NCBI GenBank assembly: GCA_001771815.1
Contig: MEPU01000004.1
Span: 744,001 to 808,000, forward strand
Reading direction: 5' to 3'
Length of the DNA stretch: 64,000 bases
Source of the DNA: Bdellovibrionales bacterium RIFCSPHIGHO2_01_FULL_40_29
GTDB lineage: Bacteria; Bdellovibrionota; Bdellovibrionia; Bdellovibrionales; Bdellovibrionaceae
How positions within the stretch are numbered: the first letter of the stretch is position 1; each line of letters opens with the position of its first letter. A program made the translations under genes and the position numbers. Positions 35,480 to 43,901 of the stretch are shown here, piece after piece. The notes beneath the pieces were generated by a model, which made no database searches, was not told the origin of the DNA, and saw nothing but the letters and a program-made list of their open reading frames with translations.

Positions 35480-36483
35480 TAGTATTCCTGCTTTTGTCGG
35501 CGCATTTCATTAATTAAAGAATCTAGAGATACTTTTCGACGAAGTACCTTTCCAATTTTTGATATAAAAATAAAATCAATTTCCGTAGAGGAAACTAGTT
35601 TTTTATCTTTTGATAATAAATGACGAACTTCCGTAAATGAAATTTTTCCCAAGAGCGTTTGCAAATCATTATCACCACGCGAATGAACAGCTTTCCAAAT
35701 TTGAACAAAGTCTGGCTGCTTCAACAAACCCAGCTGGAAACTCCAGCGAGCTGAAAATAAAATTCCTAATTTGACGGCTTCACCATGAGGTAACTGAAAC
35801 AAACTTTCAAGAACGTGCCCCACGGTATGTCCCAAATTAAGTACGCGGCGAGCGCCACGTTTTTCATCTGGATCCATTTTAACAATTTTCATTTTTGCCG
35901 AAATCAACTCTGGTAAACTATCAAACAGTGGTGATTTGACTTTGTTTTGCAAAATCTTTGGTGTGTTGATAATTGCCATTTTAAGAACTTCCCCAAAAGC
36001 CTCGTCTTCGCGCTCTATGGGTTGAGATTCCAGAAGCGTTCGAACAAGGTAAACCTGAGATGCCGGGTAAATAGTACCGATTTGATTTTTAACGGCATTG
36101 AAGTTCAATCCGTTCTTTCCTCCATGGGCTGAGTCGATGGCGGCAAGCCAGGTCGAAGGTATTTGCACAAAATTTCGACCCCGTAAAAAAATGCTCGCCA
36201 AAAACCCAACAAAATCACCCACACTGCCACCGCCAACTGCAATGAATGTCAATTCAGTTGTCTGAGGTAAGCCTTTTGAAACCATAATCTTTAAGATCTT
36301 TTGCAACGAGTCCAGAGTTTTTAAAGACTCTCCAGCTGTTAGAGGGAAAGCATAAGAAAAAGCCCGACGCCACTGCTTAAACGAAGGTTGACGATCTAAG
36401 ATCCGATCATAAAACAGAACAGAGTTCGCTGGAAACTGGCTTCGCTGGGGTAATTTTGGCGCATAAACAATTTCGGTTTTCAC
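35479..36483 (-). CDS. aroB: 3-Dehydroquinate synthase
   Basis: NAD- and metal-dependent cyclase making 3-dehydroquinate, second shikimate step. VGGGSVGDFVGFLASIFLRG, DSAHGGKNGLN (nucleotide/substrate site), GEVLKMA, LNLGHTVGHVLE and HGEAVKLGI carry the Lys, Glu and His ligands. 334 aa is at the short end. GTG start at 36483. First gene of the four-gene aro operon. Confidence 0.95.
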   Translation of the reverse strand: MKTEIVYAPKLPQRSQFPANSVLFYDRILDRQPSFKQWRRAFSYAFPLTAGESLKTLDSLQKILKIMVSKGLPQTTELTFIAVGGGSVGDFVGFLASIFLRGRNFVQIPSTWLAAIDSAHGGKNGLNFNAVKNQIGTIYPASQVYLVRTLLESQPIEREDEAFGEVLKMAIINTPKILQNKVKSPLFDSLPELISAKMKIVKMDPDEKRGARRVLNLGHTVGHVLESLFQLPHGEAVKLGILFSARWSFQLGLLKQPDFVQIWKAVHSRGDNDLQTLLGKISFTEVRHLLSKDKKLVSSTEIDFIFISKIGKVLRRKVSLDSLINEMRRQKQEY

Positions 36484-36607
36484 GCCTTCAATCTAGTCCT
36501 AAAAACATATGATATCAAGCATTAGGCCGTGATTAATCGATTGGATTTTCATAGACTAGGCTTCGCAATTAAATGACTTAAAATCTGTAATCAGAAAGGT
36601 TTTTCCC

Positions 36608-37834
36608 ATGCAAAAAATTAAAGTTGCTAATCCCGTTGTTGAGCTTGATGGCGACGAAATGACTCGCATCATTTGGAAATTTATCAAAGATAAATTAATT
36701 CTTCCTTACTTAGAACTTGATATTAAGTACTATGACTTGGGAATGGAATACCGCGATCAGACCAATGATCAAGTAACCGTAGATGCTGCTGAGGCCATCA
36801 AAAAGTATAATGTTGGAATCAAGTGCGCGACCATCACGCCCGATGAAGCCCGCGTTAAAGAATTCAATTTGAAGCAAATGTGGAAATCTCCAAATGGCAC
36901 AATTCGAAATATTTTAGATGGCACCGTTTTTCGCGAGCCCATCATTTGTAAAAATGTTCCACGCTTGGTTCCGAACTGGACCGCTCCCATTTGCATCGGT
37001 CGCCACGCTTTCGGCGATCAGTACCGTGCCACTGATTTCGTAACCAAAGGCGAGGGTAAATTAACAATCACTTTCGAAGGTAAGAATGGCGAAAAAATTT
37101 CTCATGAAGTTTATAATTTCAAAGGTGATGGCGTTGCCATGGCCATGTACAACACGGATGAATCCATCACTGGCTTTGCACGCTCATGCTTCAATACCGC
37201 TCTGACAAAAAAATGGCCTTTGTATTTATCAACAAAAAATACAATTTTAAAAAAATATGATGGTCGCTTCAAAGACATCTTTGAAGATATCTACCAAAAA
37301 GAATTTAAAACTAAATATGAAGCAGCTGGAATCACCTATGAACATCGATTGATCGATGACATGGTTGCCAGTGCATTAAAATGGAACGGAAACTTTGTAT
37401 GGGCCTGTAAAAATTATGACGGCGATGTTCAATCTGATACCGTTGCACAAGGATTTGGATCTTTAGGGCTGATGACTTCAGTACTTGTGACTCCGGATGG
37501 AAAAACAATGGAATCCGAGGCCGCTCATGGAACAGTCACTCGTCATTACCGTGAACACCAAAAAGGAAAACCCACGTCAACCAACCCTATTGCATCTATT
37601 TTTGCATGGACTCGTGGTTTAGAGCACCGAGCAAAATTGGATAACAATCCAGCTCTTGCAAAATTTTGTAAAACACTAGAACAAGTTTGCGTCGAAACTG
37701 TTGAATCTGGAAAAATGACAAAAGACTTAGCCGTGTGTATTTATGGCGACAAGGTCAACTCAACTCAGTATTTAAATACTGAGCCATTCTTGGATGCTAT
37801 TGATCAAAATTTAAAAAAAGCCATGGTTCTTTAG
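36608..37834 (+). CDS. icd: NADP-dependent isocitrate dehydrogenase, eukaryotic-type dimer
   Basis: TCA-cycle enzyme, isocitrate to 2-oxoglutarate. The N-terminus ([21 protein letters not shown]) and [20 protein letters not shown] belong to the type II (mitochondrial/cytosolic-like) homodimeric IDH, not E. coli Icd. IDDMVA with catalytic Asp and [14 protein letters not shown] are typical. 408 aa is right. 2-Oxoglutarate is also the MenD co-substrate. A hairpin follows the stop. Confidence 0.95.
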   Translation: MQKIKVANPVVELDGDEMTRIIWKFIKDKLILPYLELDIKYYDLGMEYRDQTNDQVTVDAAEAIKKYNVGIKCATITPDEARVKEFNLKQMWKSPNGTIRNILDGTVFREPIICKNVPRLVPNWTAPICIGRHAFGDQYRATDFVTKGEGKLTITFEGKNGEKISHEVYNFKGDGVAMAMYNTDESITGFARSCFNTALTKKWPLYLSTKNTILKKYDGRFKDIFEDIYQKEFKTKYEAAGITYEHRLIDDMVASALKWNGNFVWACKNYDGDVQSDTVAQGFGSLGLMTSVLVTPDGKTMESEAAHGTVTRHYREHQKGKPTSTNPIASIFAWTRGLEHRAKLDNNPALAKFCKTLEQVCVETVESGKMTKDLAVCIYGDKVNSTQYLNTEPFLDAIDQNLKKAMVL

Positions 37835-37848
37835 TTTTCTAAAATGAT

Positions 37849-37879
37849 CCCCACAAGTTCTCAACGGAACTTTGTGGGG
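37849..37879. terminator. Shared hairpin between convergent icd and ung
   Basis: CCCCACAAGTTC and GAACTTTGTGGGG pair with a single bulged T around a short loop. T-rich sequence after either arm is weak (AATCCTTTC; ATCATTTT on the other strand), so it may work as a bidirectional terminator or as a 3'-end stabiliser. Confidence 0.6.
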
Positions 37880-37893
37880 AATCCTTTCACGAC

Positions 37894-38562
37894 TTACCAC
37901 TCAATTGGTTTTAGTCCTTTACTGATTAGCCACTGATTCGATTTTGAAAATGGTCTCGAGCCAAAAAATCCTCGATATGATGACAGCGGAGACGGATGAG
38001 CACTTTTCAAAACGAGATGACGACCTTGATCAACGAACTCAGCCTTCTTCTGCGCATAAGAACCCCATAAAATAAACACCACATGGTTACAATTCTCATT
38101 CACAACCTGAATAATTTTATCAGTGAATTCTTCCCATCCTTTTTTTTGATGAGACGCTGCCATATTTTCTTCAACTGTTAAAACACTATTCAATAAAAGC
38201 ACACCTTGGTTGGCCCATCTCGTTAAATCACCTGTCAATGGAATATCCCGTCCGATATCTGTTTTGATTTCTTTAAAAATATTCTGCAATGATGGTGGGT
38301 ATTTCTCACCTTCGGGCACTGAAAAAGATAACCCATGCGCTTGTTTTGGGCCATGGTAAGGGTCTTGGCCAAGAATCACAATTTTTACATTTTCCAAAGG
38401 AACTAAATTCAAAGCCCGAAAATAATTTTCTGTGGCTGGATAAATAACTTTTTTATTTTTTAGCTCTTGCGCAAGAAATTTTTTTAATTCAGCCATACGT
38501 TCTGTATCAAATTCAGAATTTAAAAATTTCAACCAGGATTTACTCAAATTTATGGCTCGCAT
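37894..38562 (-). CDS. ung: Uracil-DNA glycosylase
   Basis: Removes uracil from DNA (family 1 UDG). The water-activating GQDPYHGPKQAHGLSFSV motif, VLLLNSVLTVEEN, and the HPSPLSSYRGFFGSRPFSK minor-groove loop with catalytic His are all present. 222 aa is the normal size. Divergent from the hibernation-like gene, convergent with icd. Confidence 0.97.
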   Translation of the reverse strand: MRAINLSKSWLKFLNSEFDTERMAELKKFLAQELKNKKVIYPATENYFRALNLVPLENVKIVILGQDPYHGPKQAHGLSFSVPEGEKYPPSLQNIFKEIKTDIGRDIPLTGDLTRWANQGVLLLNSVLTVEENMAASHQKKGWEEFTDKIIQVVNENCNHVVFILWGSYAQKKAEFVDQGRHLVLKSAHPSPLSSYRGFFGSRPFSKSNQWLISKGLKPIEW

Positions 38563-38663
38563 AACTCAAAATGATACAACGACCTAAGTCGGTACACACT
38601 CGATAATGTACTGCGCTTAAAATAAAGATGAAATGAAAAAATAGACTTCGCACTATTGGACTT

Positions 38664-38693
38664 TTGAGACTGTTTTCAACATGTTAATATAAA
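38664..38693 (+). promoter_or_regulatory. Candidate sigma-70-type promoter
   Basis: TTGAGA (38664-38669), an 18-nt spacer, and TATAAA (38688-38693), 26 nt before the ATG at 38720, with GAGAGGAAGG between as ribosome-binding site. Good match by eye only. Confidence 0.5.
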
Positions 38694-38719
38694 TTAAAGT
38701 TACAGAGAGGAAGGCCAGT

Positions 38720-39112
38720 ATGTCAGCGAATTCCAACTTTCTGAAAACCACCACGGATCTAATTGAAACAAGCCTGGAGATTAAATCATTTATTCACCAG
38801 CAGATTATTGATTTTCAACCCTTTATCACTCCTGAGACACTGATTCTGGTGATTGCTCGCGATCCCGAAATCAAAGAAGGTGATGATGAAATGGTTTCAG
38901 ATAAATCATACAAACATCGCATAGCCATCGTCCTCAAAGAAGACGAAAGTTCTATCGAGGCCGAAGCCTTCAATGATGATATCTATGAAGCCATTAAGGC
39001 TGCCAAAGAAGAATTAGTCAGTCGGCTGGTCGAGATTCAAAGCGAACTTGAAACATCACAGGATCGCTTGGCTGCAATTCACCAAGCTGGCAGCTCTAAC
39101 CAAGTTCATTGA
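38720..39112 (+). CDS. Small protein resembling the ribosome-hibernation (HPF/RaiA) fold
   Basis: 130 aa. Predicted alpha-beta-beta-beta-alpha order: helix LEIKSFIHQQIIDF, strand TLILVIARD, strand YKHRIAIVLKE, strand SSIEAEAF, then NDDIYEAIKAAKEELVSRLVEIQSEL, which resembles the DMYAAID-type helix of the S30AE/HPF family. If correct it is a short, long-hairpin-free hibernation factor variant. The first strand of HPF is not clear, and basic residues that contact rRNA are few, so the assignment is tentative. Confidence 0.6.
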   Translation: MSANSNFLKTTTDLIETSLEIKSFIHQQIIDFQPFITPETLILVIARDPEIKEGDDEMVSDKSYKHRIAIVLKEDESSIEAEAFNDDIYEAIKAAKEELVSRLVEIQSELETSQDRLAAIHQAGSSNQVH

Positions 39113-39113
39113 G

Positions 39114-39968
39114 TTATTTCAAATCCTTTTGCACAAGGGTCCCTACCAAATCTTGAAGTTGCTCAAAGGGAATCGAATTCACTGGTAAATCATGACGAAG
39201 CTCTGTCGTCAAAACGGGAACTTGTCGTTCGACCCAAAGATACCTCCCAAGACTACCTGGGAAATTTCCCAAACTCCGCCAAGGTAAATATGAATATTTG
39301 GGCGGCTTCACTTTGGGTCCATCAAAATCCAAAACTTTTAATGGTGTGTGGATTGAAATAACAAAATCAGGCTTATACTCATCAAGATGTTGCATGATAC
39401 AACGAACTTCGGGCTCTTTGCCGGCAGCGTAACCTGGAAATTTTCGAGGTGAAGCCTGAGACCTATTTTTCCAAAAATTTTGAGCTTCGGCTGTCCAATC
39501 GATTGTTGGAAAATTACGATTCAAATCAACGCCCTCAGAATTGGTGCGTGTTTTCAACTTTACACCATCAGGGTTTGCCACGGGAATTATTCGCCAAGAA
39601 TTGCGAGCATCCAATTTATGCAAACGCTCCATCCAAAAACGACCCACATTTCCAGCATGAGTTTCATCTCCGTGAATTAAACTAAGGACCATAATTTTTT
39701 TAGGCTTTGCAGAAACACCCGTAAAGTCCGCATGAAAAATGGGCTCACCTAAAACACTGGCACAGTCCGCATTTTTTTGAGCTCTTTCACAAACTTGCTC
39801 TAAAACTTCTTCTTTGAAATAACTCTTGTAATCCTTAAGAGCATTCACGCACGACTGTCTCAAAGAGAGTGGCTCTGCTTGAGAAGTGGCTGCTAGTAAA
39901 AGAACTGTCAAATTGAAAAAGCGCAACATTTGGGGAAGTTCAACACAACTCCTGAAAAAAGTCCTCAT
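39114..39968 (-). CDS. MpaA-like murein-peptide amidase (M14 carboxypeptidase family)
   Basis: Zinc carboxypeptidase of the M14 family. H-x-x-E in LIHGDETHAG, the NPDGVKLKTRTNSEGVDLNRNF substrate-binding block, SIHTP with the third zinc His, and the catalytic Glu in LTTELRHDLP match MpaA, which cleaves the Glu-mDAP bond of murein tripeptide. A hydrophobic leader (from residue 14, MLRFFNLTVLLLAA) suggests export, unlike cytosolic E. coli MpaA, so it could act on periplasmic or prey peptidoglycan fragments. Confidence 0.85.
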   Translation of the reverse strand: MRTFFRSCVELPQMLRFFNLTVLLLAATSQAEPLSLRQSCVNALKDYKSYFKEEVLEQVCERAQKNADCASVLGEPIFHADFTGVSAKPKKIMVLSLIHGDETHAGNVGRFWMERLHKLDARNSWRIIPVANPDGVKLKTRTNSEGVDLNRNFPTIDWTAEAQNFWKNRSQASPRKFPGYAAGKEPEVRCIMQHLDEYKPDFVISIHTPLKVLDFDGPKVKPPKYSYLPWRSLGNFPGSLGRYLWVERQVPVLTTELRHDLPVNSIPFEQLQDLVGTLVQKDLK

Positions 39969-40030
39969 GTTTTTTAAAAGATCACCGATGAGTAACTACT
40001 GAAGACCCAGACTTTAATCGAGGAGGATTA

Positions 40031-40213
40031 ATGGCTCAACGGAGCAGTTTATTTTTAGCACTTCTATTTGCAGTAAATCCCTTTATGCTTTTACTGTTTC
40101 AAAACTGCTCTGTTTTTCCTCAAGCCTCTAATAATCCTCCGAAACAAGTCGAAAAACAAAATCGATCGGCTGCCATGGAGAACTCGCTCATTGGCCCAAA
40201 TAAATCTTTTTAA
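40031..40213 (+). CDS. Small membrane-anchored or lipoprotein peptide
   Basis: 60 aa with a long hydrophobic segment ending in LLLFQNCS, a poor lipobox or simple anchor, then a short polar tail. A very strong GAGGAGG ribosome-binding site 5 nt upstream supports translation. Lies 42 nt before lexA. Function unknown. Confidence 0.55.
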   Translation: MAQRSSLFLALLFAVNPFMLLLFQNCSVFPQASNNPPKQVEKQNRSAAMENSLIGPNKSF

Positions 40214-40226
40214 AGCCTATTGACTT

Positions 40227-40255
40227 ACATATAAATTACACTGTAACTTATATGT
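40227..40255. promoter_or_regulatory. LexA operator in an extended dyad
   Basis: TTAC-ACT-GTAA at 40236-40246 exactly matches the TTACN3GTAA LexA box reported for Bdellovibrio. It is the core of a 29-bp dyad in which 13 of 14 arm positions are complementary, and the dyad ends on the base before the lexA ATG. A TATAAA (40230-40235) and a TTGACT (40220-40225) overlap or flank it, so LexA bound here would block its own promoter. Confidence 0.85.
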
Positions 40256-40999
40256 ATGAAGAAGAACAATTCGCCCCTCCCACCTTTGACGACTAAAGAA
40301 AAAGCAGTCCTTCAGTTTATTGAAGACGAACTTCTTGCTAAAGAAGTTTCTCCTTCATACCAAGAAATCTGCGATCACTTTGGTTTTGCGTCTTATAATT
40401 CTGTTCAGAATTACCTGAAGCAATTGTCAAGCAAAGGCTATGTTCATATTCCGCAAAATCAAAAGCGCGCCATTCAAATCTTGAATTCAGTTCAAGATTT
40501 CAAAAAAGATTTAGTCGATCGTTTAAATCATACGGCAGAATCTTCGAATGGCTCCGGCCCTGGTCAGTCTTCCTACGATCACTCGGACCATTCGAAAGTT
40601 CTGCCTATTCCTTTTTTGGGTCGTGTTGCTGCGGGCACCCCCATTGAACGCGTGCATGAAAATGAATTCATCAATATACCTGCCAATCTTATAAAATCCG
40701 CAGCGAATCATTTCGCCTTGAAAGTCGAAGGCGATTCAATGATTGATGAAGGCATCTTTGATGGCGACACTCTGATTGTTCAATCTCAAAAAGCCGCTCG
40801 TGACGGAGACCTCATTGTTGCCAGTGTCGAAAACGAAGCCACCGTAAAAAAATATTATTTCAAAGTGAACCCCGATCTTCCTTCTTCTGGAAAAATGATT
40901 GAACTGCGACCAGCAAATCCACGACTCAAATCAATGTGGTACTCTCCGCAAGACGTTGAGGTCAAAGGACTGGTTCGCGCCTTATTTAGAACTTACTAG
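40256..40999 (+). CDS. lexA: LexA repressor
   Basis: SOS repressor with self-cleaving S24 domain. N-terminal winged HTH (SPSYQEICDHFGFASYNSVQNYLKQL), cleavage site Ala-Gly in RVAAGTP, Ser in EGDSMID and Lys in ATVKKYY. 247 aa is longer than E. coli LexA (202) because of a Ser/Gly/Asp-rich linker near 90-110. There is no ribosome-binding site: the operator dyad ends right before the ATG, so initiation is weak or near-leaderless. Autoregulated by the box at 40236-40246. Confidence 0.95.
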   Translation: MKKNNSPLPPLTTKEKAVLQFIEDELLAKEVSPSYQEICDHFGFASYNSVQNYLKQLSSKGYVHIPQNQKRAIQILNSVQDFKKDLVDRLNHTAESSNGSGPGQSSYDHSDHSKVLPIPFLGRVAAGTPIERVHENEFINIPANLIKSAANHFALKVEGDSMIDEGIFDGDTLIVQSQKAARDGDLIVASVENEATVKKYYFKVNPDLPSSGKMIELRPANPRLKSMWYSPQDVEVKGLVRALFRTY

Positions 41000-41074
41000 A
41001 TCTATCACATCTGGTCCTTATCCTGGTCCAGCTAGAATTACCTTAGCCGCATTGCCGTGATACTATTTAAATGC

Positions 41075-42457
41075 ATGCGAACTCTCATCGTGATCACTAC
41101 TCTTTTATTTTCAACACTTGGCTTTGCTGCAGATGCATTGAAGCTTTCCGATTTAAAGAAAATTTTTATTCAAAAAAAATTAGACAAGTATATCTCTGAA
41201 GGTCAAGTCGTCATGAAGTACTTGGACAAAGAGTTCAAACGAGTCGCTAATCCAACGACATTGGATGGTGGATTTGCTGTTGAGTATTTCGACTTAGAAT
41301 ATAAAATTTATCTTCGACCCACACAACCCGACCCCTTTGTTTCACTGACGGAATTAACAGCCGATACGAATGCTCTTTTAGATCTTCATAAGCGATACTA
41401 TTCACAAATCAAACGAAAAGTTTTTTTACGCAATTACTTTCAAACGGCTTTCATTGGTATGGTGAATACGCTGGAAGCTTTACGCAAAGTTCAGGTTGGC
41501 GTTCCACGCGATGGGTATAGTGTTCTGAGTAATCTCATACTTGAGCAGGGACGACTGATCACCAGCACCCAAAAAGATTTTGTCACGATGACAGATTTTT
41601 GGTGGGACTATATTTGGGCTCATTACATGGGATCCCCGGTTGATTTAATTGAACTGGGGAACCAAAAATTACGCGGTGTTTGGCTCAATGAAAAACGAGA
41701 TACCTATAAACGAACCATCGAAAAGTTTCTAGCGGGCTACTCTATGTTTGGCTTAAGAAAAGGCTTAAGTCCCGCTGTATATCGCGACATCACAAATCAA
41801 ATCTATCTGCAGTTATCAAAAAATGCTTACGAAATTTATGCTCTCAGAAATGATCAACCAGCTTTAGCCAAAGCCAGAGTTTTTAAGTATATCTATGAAA
41901 CTAAGTTAGGTCTTACGGAAGATGCTGAACGGACTAAGCGTGAAATTGCCAAAGAAGGACTTAAAATTCGAATCAAACGCCTTTGGAACGGACCACGAGA
42001 AGCTCTGTACTCGGAACAAAATTCAATGGCCATTAATGGATTAAAAGCACTGAGGACATTTTTATATAATTTCTACTTTTTGATCCGATATTTAATTGGA
42101 TTCCTGCTGATCACTTTTCCATTTGATGCGGCCCTAATCGTTGCTGGATTAATTATTCTATCTGTAGAAGGTCGAGTGATTTTCCAAGATGAATTTTGGC
42201 CTACAACTCGCCGCTCACGTAAAAAGAATGTCTTTTTGAACGTCACTCATAATTCCATCAAGATTTTAAATAATTTTTTTGCTCGAATTATCAATGACAT
42301 TATTTTTGGTTTTCGTATGCTTTTCCACTACTACACCAGCGATGAAACAAACCGCAATATCCGCATCGGAAGCTCACTGTTGATTTTCGGAATGGGTTTA
42401 TTCTTTAGCTCAGCGCGCACAATTGTTGAAACCTTTGTTTCTCAATTGTCTTTGTAA
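41075..42457 (+). CDS. Large exported membrane protein, unknown
   Basis: 460 aa from the ATG at 41075; a GTG 18 nt upstream is less likely because the signal peptide begins at MRTLIVITTLLFSTLGFA. A long helical periplasmic-type region with many Tyr/Lys residues is followed after about residue 325 by two hydrophobic segments (YFLIRYLIGFLLITF, ALIVAGLIILSV), a basic loop RRSRKK, and a final segment near the C-terminus. I recognise no family; probably lineage-specific. Confidence 0.68.
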   Translation: MRTLIVITTLLFSTLGFAADALKLSDLKKIFIQKKLDKYISEGQVVMKYLDKEFKRVANPTTLDGGFAVEYFDLEYKIYLRPTQPDPFVSLTELTADTNALLDLHKRYYSQIKRKVFLRNYFQTAFIGMVNTLEALRKVQVGVPRDGYSVLSNLILEQGRLITSTQKDFVTMTDFWWDYIWAHYMGSPVDLIELGNQKLRGVWLNEKRDTYKRTIEKFLAGYSMFGLRKGLSPAVYRDITNQIYLQLSKNAYEIYALRNDQPALAKARVFKYIYETKLGLTEDAERTKREIAKEGLKIRIKRLWNGPREALYSEQNSMAINGLKALRTFLYNFYFLIRYLIGFLLITFPFDAALIVAGLIILSVEGRVIFQDEFWPTTRRSRKKNVFLNVTHNSIKILNNFFARIINDIIFGFRMLFHYYTSDETNRNIRIGSSLLIFGMGLFFSSARTIVETFVSQLSL

Positions 42458-42467
42458 AGGACTCTCA

Positions 42468-42863
42468 ATGAAGACTCACTGCTTTCGATTGCTTCCCGAT
42501 CAAGATTTAAAAAAAGAAATTCTTGCCTATTGCTCTCAACACGATATCAACGCTGGTATAGTGATCAGCTCGGTTGGAAGCTTGAAAAAACTCAGTTTAC
42601 GCTTAGCCAATACTTCATCAATTCTGCAAAAATCTGAAAATTTTGAAATACTGGGACTGAATGGAACTCTCTCAAAAGAATCTGTTCACCTTCATCTTAC
42701 TGTTGCTGATCAAAATGGAGCCTGTCTTGGGGGCCATCTTGTGGATGGCAATGTGATCTATACAACATGCGAATTAATTCTTGTTGAGCTGGATACCGTA
42801 GCGTTTTGCCGCGAACTCGATACATCGACAGGATTTAAAGAACTCAAAGTCATTACAAAATAG
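42468..42863 (+). CDS. PPC/DUF296-domain protein
   Basis: 131 aa. RLLPDQDLKKEILAYC...AGIVISSVGSLKKLSLRLAN, then EILGLNGTLS...VHLHLTVADQNGACLGGHLVDG matches the PPC (DUF296) domain found in plant AT-hook proteins and in bacterial stand-alone proteins; the HLHLTVAD and GGHL motifs are characteristic. Bacterial members form trimers and may bind DNA or metals; the role here is unknown. Start from AAAGGA 8 nt upstream. Confidence 0.85.
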   Translation: MKTHCFRLLPDQDLKKEILAYCSQHDINAGIVISSVGSLKKLSLRLANTSSILQKSENFEILGLNGTLSKESVHLHLTVADQNGACLGGHLVDGNVIYTTCELILVELDTVAFCRELDTSTGFKELKVITK

Positions 42864-42866
42864 AGC

Positions 42867-43769
42867 TTATTTTTTTAAAAAATCTTGAGCGGATTGACCG
42901 ATATCTTTTAGATAATTGCGGACTAAATCATAGTCTTTATCTTCAGCTTTTTTAAAATCTGTAATGTGATACATGGCATGCAACACCTTTGCGCCATCTG
43001 GAGTTTTGATATACTTAATCAACGCCTCTGCAATTTTGACTTTAATTTCTTCAGGTAAATCTTTTCGGAAAGCTACAGGGTCATTCGGTATTGGACCTGT
43101 CAGCTGTAAAATTTTAATTTTTTCATACACATCAGGGTACTGAGTTTTCAGCAGCATTCGTGCATCTTTTGGCCCCTCTTCATCCGCCGGAGTATGAAAT
43201 GTTGCCCCAGCATCCACCCGATTTTGATAAACAGCGGCAACAACCGTATCATGACGGCCTGAAAAAACATGTTCTTTGGGTTTCACATTTTGTTCTTTAA
43301 AAAGACGCATTGGCAAAAGGTATCCAGATGTTGATGCCGGATCCACAAAAGCAAATTTTTTGTTATGAATATCTTTAACTGATTTAATTTTACTATCAGC
43401 ACGAGCAATAATTTGTCCGTAATACTCATCTCGGCCTCGATTCATCAATTTCAATCGCGCCTCAACACCATATTTATCATGAGCTAAAATATATCCAAAA
43501 GTATTTATGATTGCAGCATCAGCACGTTTTGAACCGAAGGCTTCAACAACCGCAATAAAATTAACAGGCAGATCAACTTGAACATTCAGGCCTGTTTCTT
43601 TTGTGAGATATTCTTGAAGAACTTTTCCATTATCACTTAACGTTTGCATATCCTGCGCAGGAATAAGAAAAAATCGAATGGGATTTTCTTTTGAACCTAG
43701 AGTCTTTGAATTGGTACACGACATAAATAAAATGGACACAGCTATAAATAAAATGTGGATTAATTTCAT
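42867..43769 (-). CDS. PhnD-like periplasmic binding lipoprotein
   Basis: Lipoprotein (lipobox FMSC) with the phosphate/phosphonate-binding fold: PIRFFLIPAQD, FGSKRADAAIINTFGYILAHDKYG, DIHNKKFAFVDPASTSGYLLP, VAAVYQNRVDAGATF, and a GPIPNDPVAFRKDLP C-terminal half. These features place it in the PhnD/PtxB/phosphite-binding family. No permease or ATPase lies beside it, so it may work with a distant transporter or as a sensor ligand-binding protein. Confidence 0.85.
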   Translation of the reverse strand: MKLIHILFIAVSILFMSCTNSKTLGSKENPIRFFLIPAQDMQTLSDNGKVLQEYLTKETGLNVQVDLPVNFIAVVEAFGSKRADAAIINTFGYILAHDKYGVEARLKLMNRGRDEYYGQIIARADSKIKSVKDIHNKKFAFVDPASTSGYLLPMRLFKEQNVKPKEHVFSGRHDTVVAAVYQNRVDAGATFHTPADEEGPKDARMLLKTQYPDVYEKIKILQLTGPIPNDPVAFRKDLPEEIKVKIAEALIKYIKTPDGAKVLHAMYHITDFKKAEDKDYDLVRNYLKDIGQSAQDFLKK

Positions 43770-43901
43770 TTACTCTTCATAACACTATTGAGTTTTTAAA
43801 ACAATTGTTAATGGACATGATTTTGTCACCTTGACAGTTACAAATACACCATCACCTTTAGGCTAAATGGCGGGCTCTACCCACCGCCTTAGGGAGTAAT
43901 T

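Noticed and set aside
43831-43853. Lon heat-shock promoter from TTGACA
   Set aside because: A -35-like hexamer is present but no -10 at 16-18 nt; not strong enough to list.
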